Below are positions 27,762 through 28,279 of a stretch of 28,279 nt of DNA, in pieces. This stretch comes from a virus. Every line of letters starts with the position of its first letter. Positions within the stretch are counted from its first letter, which is position 1. Position numbers and translations under genes: made by a program. A model generated the notes under the pieces. The model saw nothing but the letters and a program-made list of their open reading frames with translations, ran no database searches and was not told the DNA's origin. Location: positions 1 to 28,279 of the IMG/VR virus record IMGVR_UViG_3300046516_000900; one strand, written 5' to 3'.

Positions 27762-28279
27762 CAGACGAATCCAATTTTTCTTTGTTGTGGTTGTCGAGCT
27801 ACATGATCTTCCGGTTCAAAAATCTCAGCAAGCGTGTATTCTTCACGCTCTTGAAGCTTGTGACTAATACCAGCCACAGCCGCAAGATTTTTAGCTTCAT
27901 CAGCGGTAAGCTTACGAAAATCCAGCACATCATGACAGCGACCTGGGCGCATGAGCGCTTGATCGATGCTATCATATTTAGTGAGGTTAGCGCTAAAGAC
28001 GATTTTCTTAGATGAATGTTTGATCAACCCATCAGAAATGTTCAAGATGCGTGACATAAGCTTGTTGCCGTGATCTTCTCGGCTGGTGATCAGCAAATCT
28101 GCATCTTCGATTACCAATATGTCTTGCTCATCATTCATCAGGAAGTTGATGAAGAAGTCATCCATTTGAAGAATCTGTTCATCAAAGGTCAGAACCGCTG
28201 TGAGCTTATTGTCATAAATCATCTGACGCGTGAATGACGTCTTACCGGTTCCAGGCGGTCCAAGAAGCAACAGGATACT
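27761..28279 (-). CDS. AAA+ ATPase (C-terminal part, start beyond window)
   Basis: Reading on the minus strand from the right edge, the frame is open and already within a P-loop: LLGPPGTGKTS is the Walker A. ILVIEDADLLI is Walker B, IVFSANLTKYDSIDQAL contains sensor 1, and ALMRPGRCHDVLDFRKL contains the arginine-finger RPGR of classical AAA proteins. The N-terminal part lies outside the window. The apparent start at 28270 is a TTG inside the ATPase domain and is not the true start. This type of ATPase remodels protein or nucleoprotein complexes. It is coupled by overlap to the base-modification gene, which suggests a link but does not prove one. Confidence 0.88.
   Translation of the reverse strand, partial: SILLLLGPPGTGKTSFTRQMIYDNKLTAVLTFDEQILQMDDFFINFLMNDEQDILVIEDADLLITSREDHGNKLMSRILNISDGLIKHSSKKIVFSANLTKYDSIDQALMRPGRCHDVLDFRKLTADEAKNLAAVAGISHKLQEREEYTLAEIFEPEDHVARQPQQRKIGFV

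Noticed and set aside
28268-28270. TTG start of the right-edge ATPase
   Set aside because: It falls inside the hydrophobic strand before Walker A; the frame stays open to the window edge, so the true start is outside.
1-28279. CRISPR array, insertion sequence, integrase or homing endonuclease
   Set aside because: I saw no regularly spaced repeats, no terminal inverted repeats with a transposase, and no HNH, GIY-YIG or LAGLIDADG gene.

Overview
This window looks like part of a large, lytic, T4-superfamily tailed bacteriophage genome (class Caudoviricetes), probably infecting a Gram-negative bacterium. The evidence is a T4-type clamp loader pair (gp44/gp62-like), class Ia ribonucleotide reductase (NrdA/NrdB), phage-type dCMP deaminase, thioredoxin, a GroES/gp31-like co-chaperonin, tight gene packing with ATGA/TAATG overlaps, and several T4-style late promoter boxes (TATAAATA/CATAAATA). 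No structural genes, integrase, transposon, CRISPR array or convincing tRNA gene is visible. The host inference is weak.

Almost all genes lie on the minus strand, so they read from high to low coordinates. From the right edge: (i) a partial AAA+ ATPase, a protein of the alpha-glutamyl/putrescinyl-thymine pyrophosphorylase / 5-hmdU kinase helical-domain family, a GT-B glycosyltransferase and a HAD-like phosphatase (28279-25041), followed by an HTH protein and a C5-cytosine methyltransferase-like protein (24959-23093). Together these suggest DNA base hypermodification. (ii) nrdA, a small gene, nrdB and a small gene (22864-18674). (iii) a plus-strand late gene for a permuted papain-like hydrolase (17981-18643). 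(iv) a MoxR ATPase, a metallopeptidase/VWA protein, a calcineurin-like phosphoesterase, small genes and thioredoxin (17909-13056). (v) an AAA+ ATPase and an AlkB-like dioxygenase (12964-10961). (vi) dCMP deaminase, a DnaE-like palm fragment, small coiled-coil proteins, the GroES-like protein and a large membrane protein (10923-6889). (vii) the clamp loader genes and two unknown genes (6775-4244). (viii) a second DnaE-like palm fragment (3857-3276), a membrane protein, a plus-strand late gene, an RlaP-like nucleotidyltransferase, and the start of a phage-encoded SmpB at the left edge.

The most unusual content is a miniature DNA polymerase III alpha (DnaE)-like palm split over two genes about 5.9 kb apart. 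The break falls just before the catalytic Asp-x-Asp motif. The second half appears to be transcribed from a promoter whose -10 box ends only 5 bases before the ATG, so its mRNA would be leaderless. Other points of interest are phage SmpB beside a nucleotidyltransferase, a recurrent promoter class TTTAC(T/C)-N17-TATAAT found eight times on the minus strand, and a nested inverted-repeat element in front of the methyltransferase gene.

The genes fit a programme of nucleotide supply (NrdA, NrdB, thioredoxin, dCMP deaminase), replication (clamp loader, DnaE-like pieces), DNA modification and repair (methyltransferase, glycosyltransferase, base-modification enzyme, AlkB-like), protein folding and remodelling (GroES-like, MoxR/VWA), and RNA or translation control (SmpB, nucleotidyltransferase). 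All functions are inferred by reading protein motifs; no database search was run.
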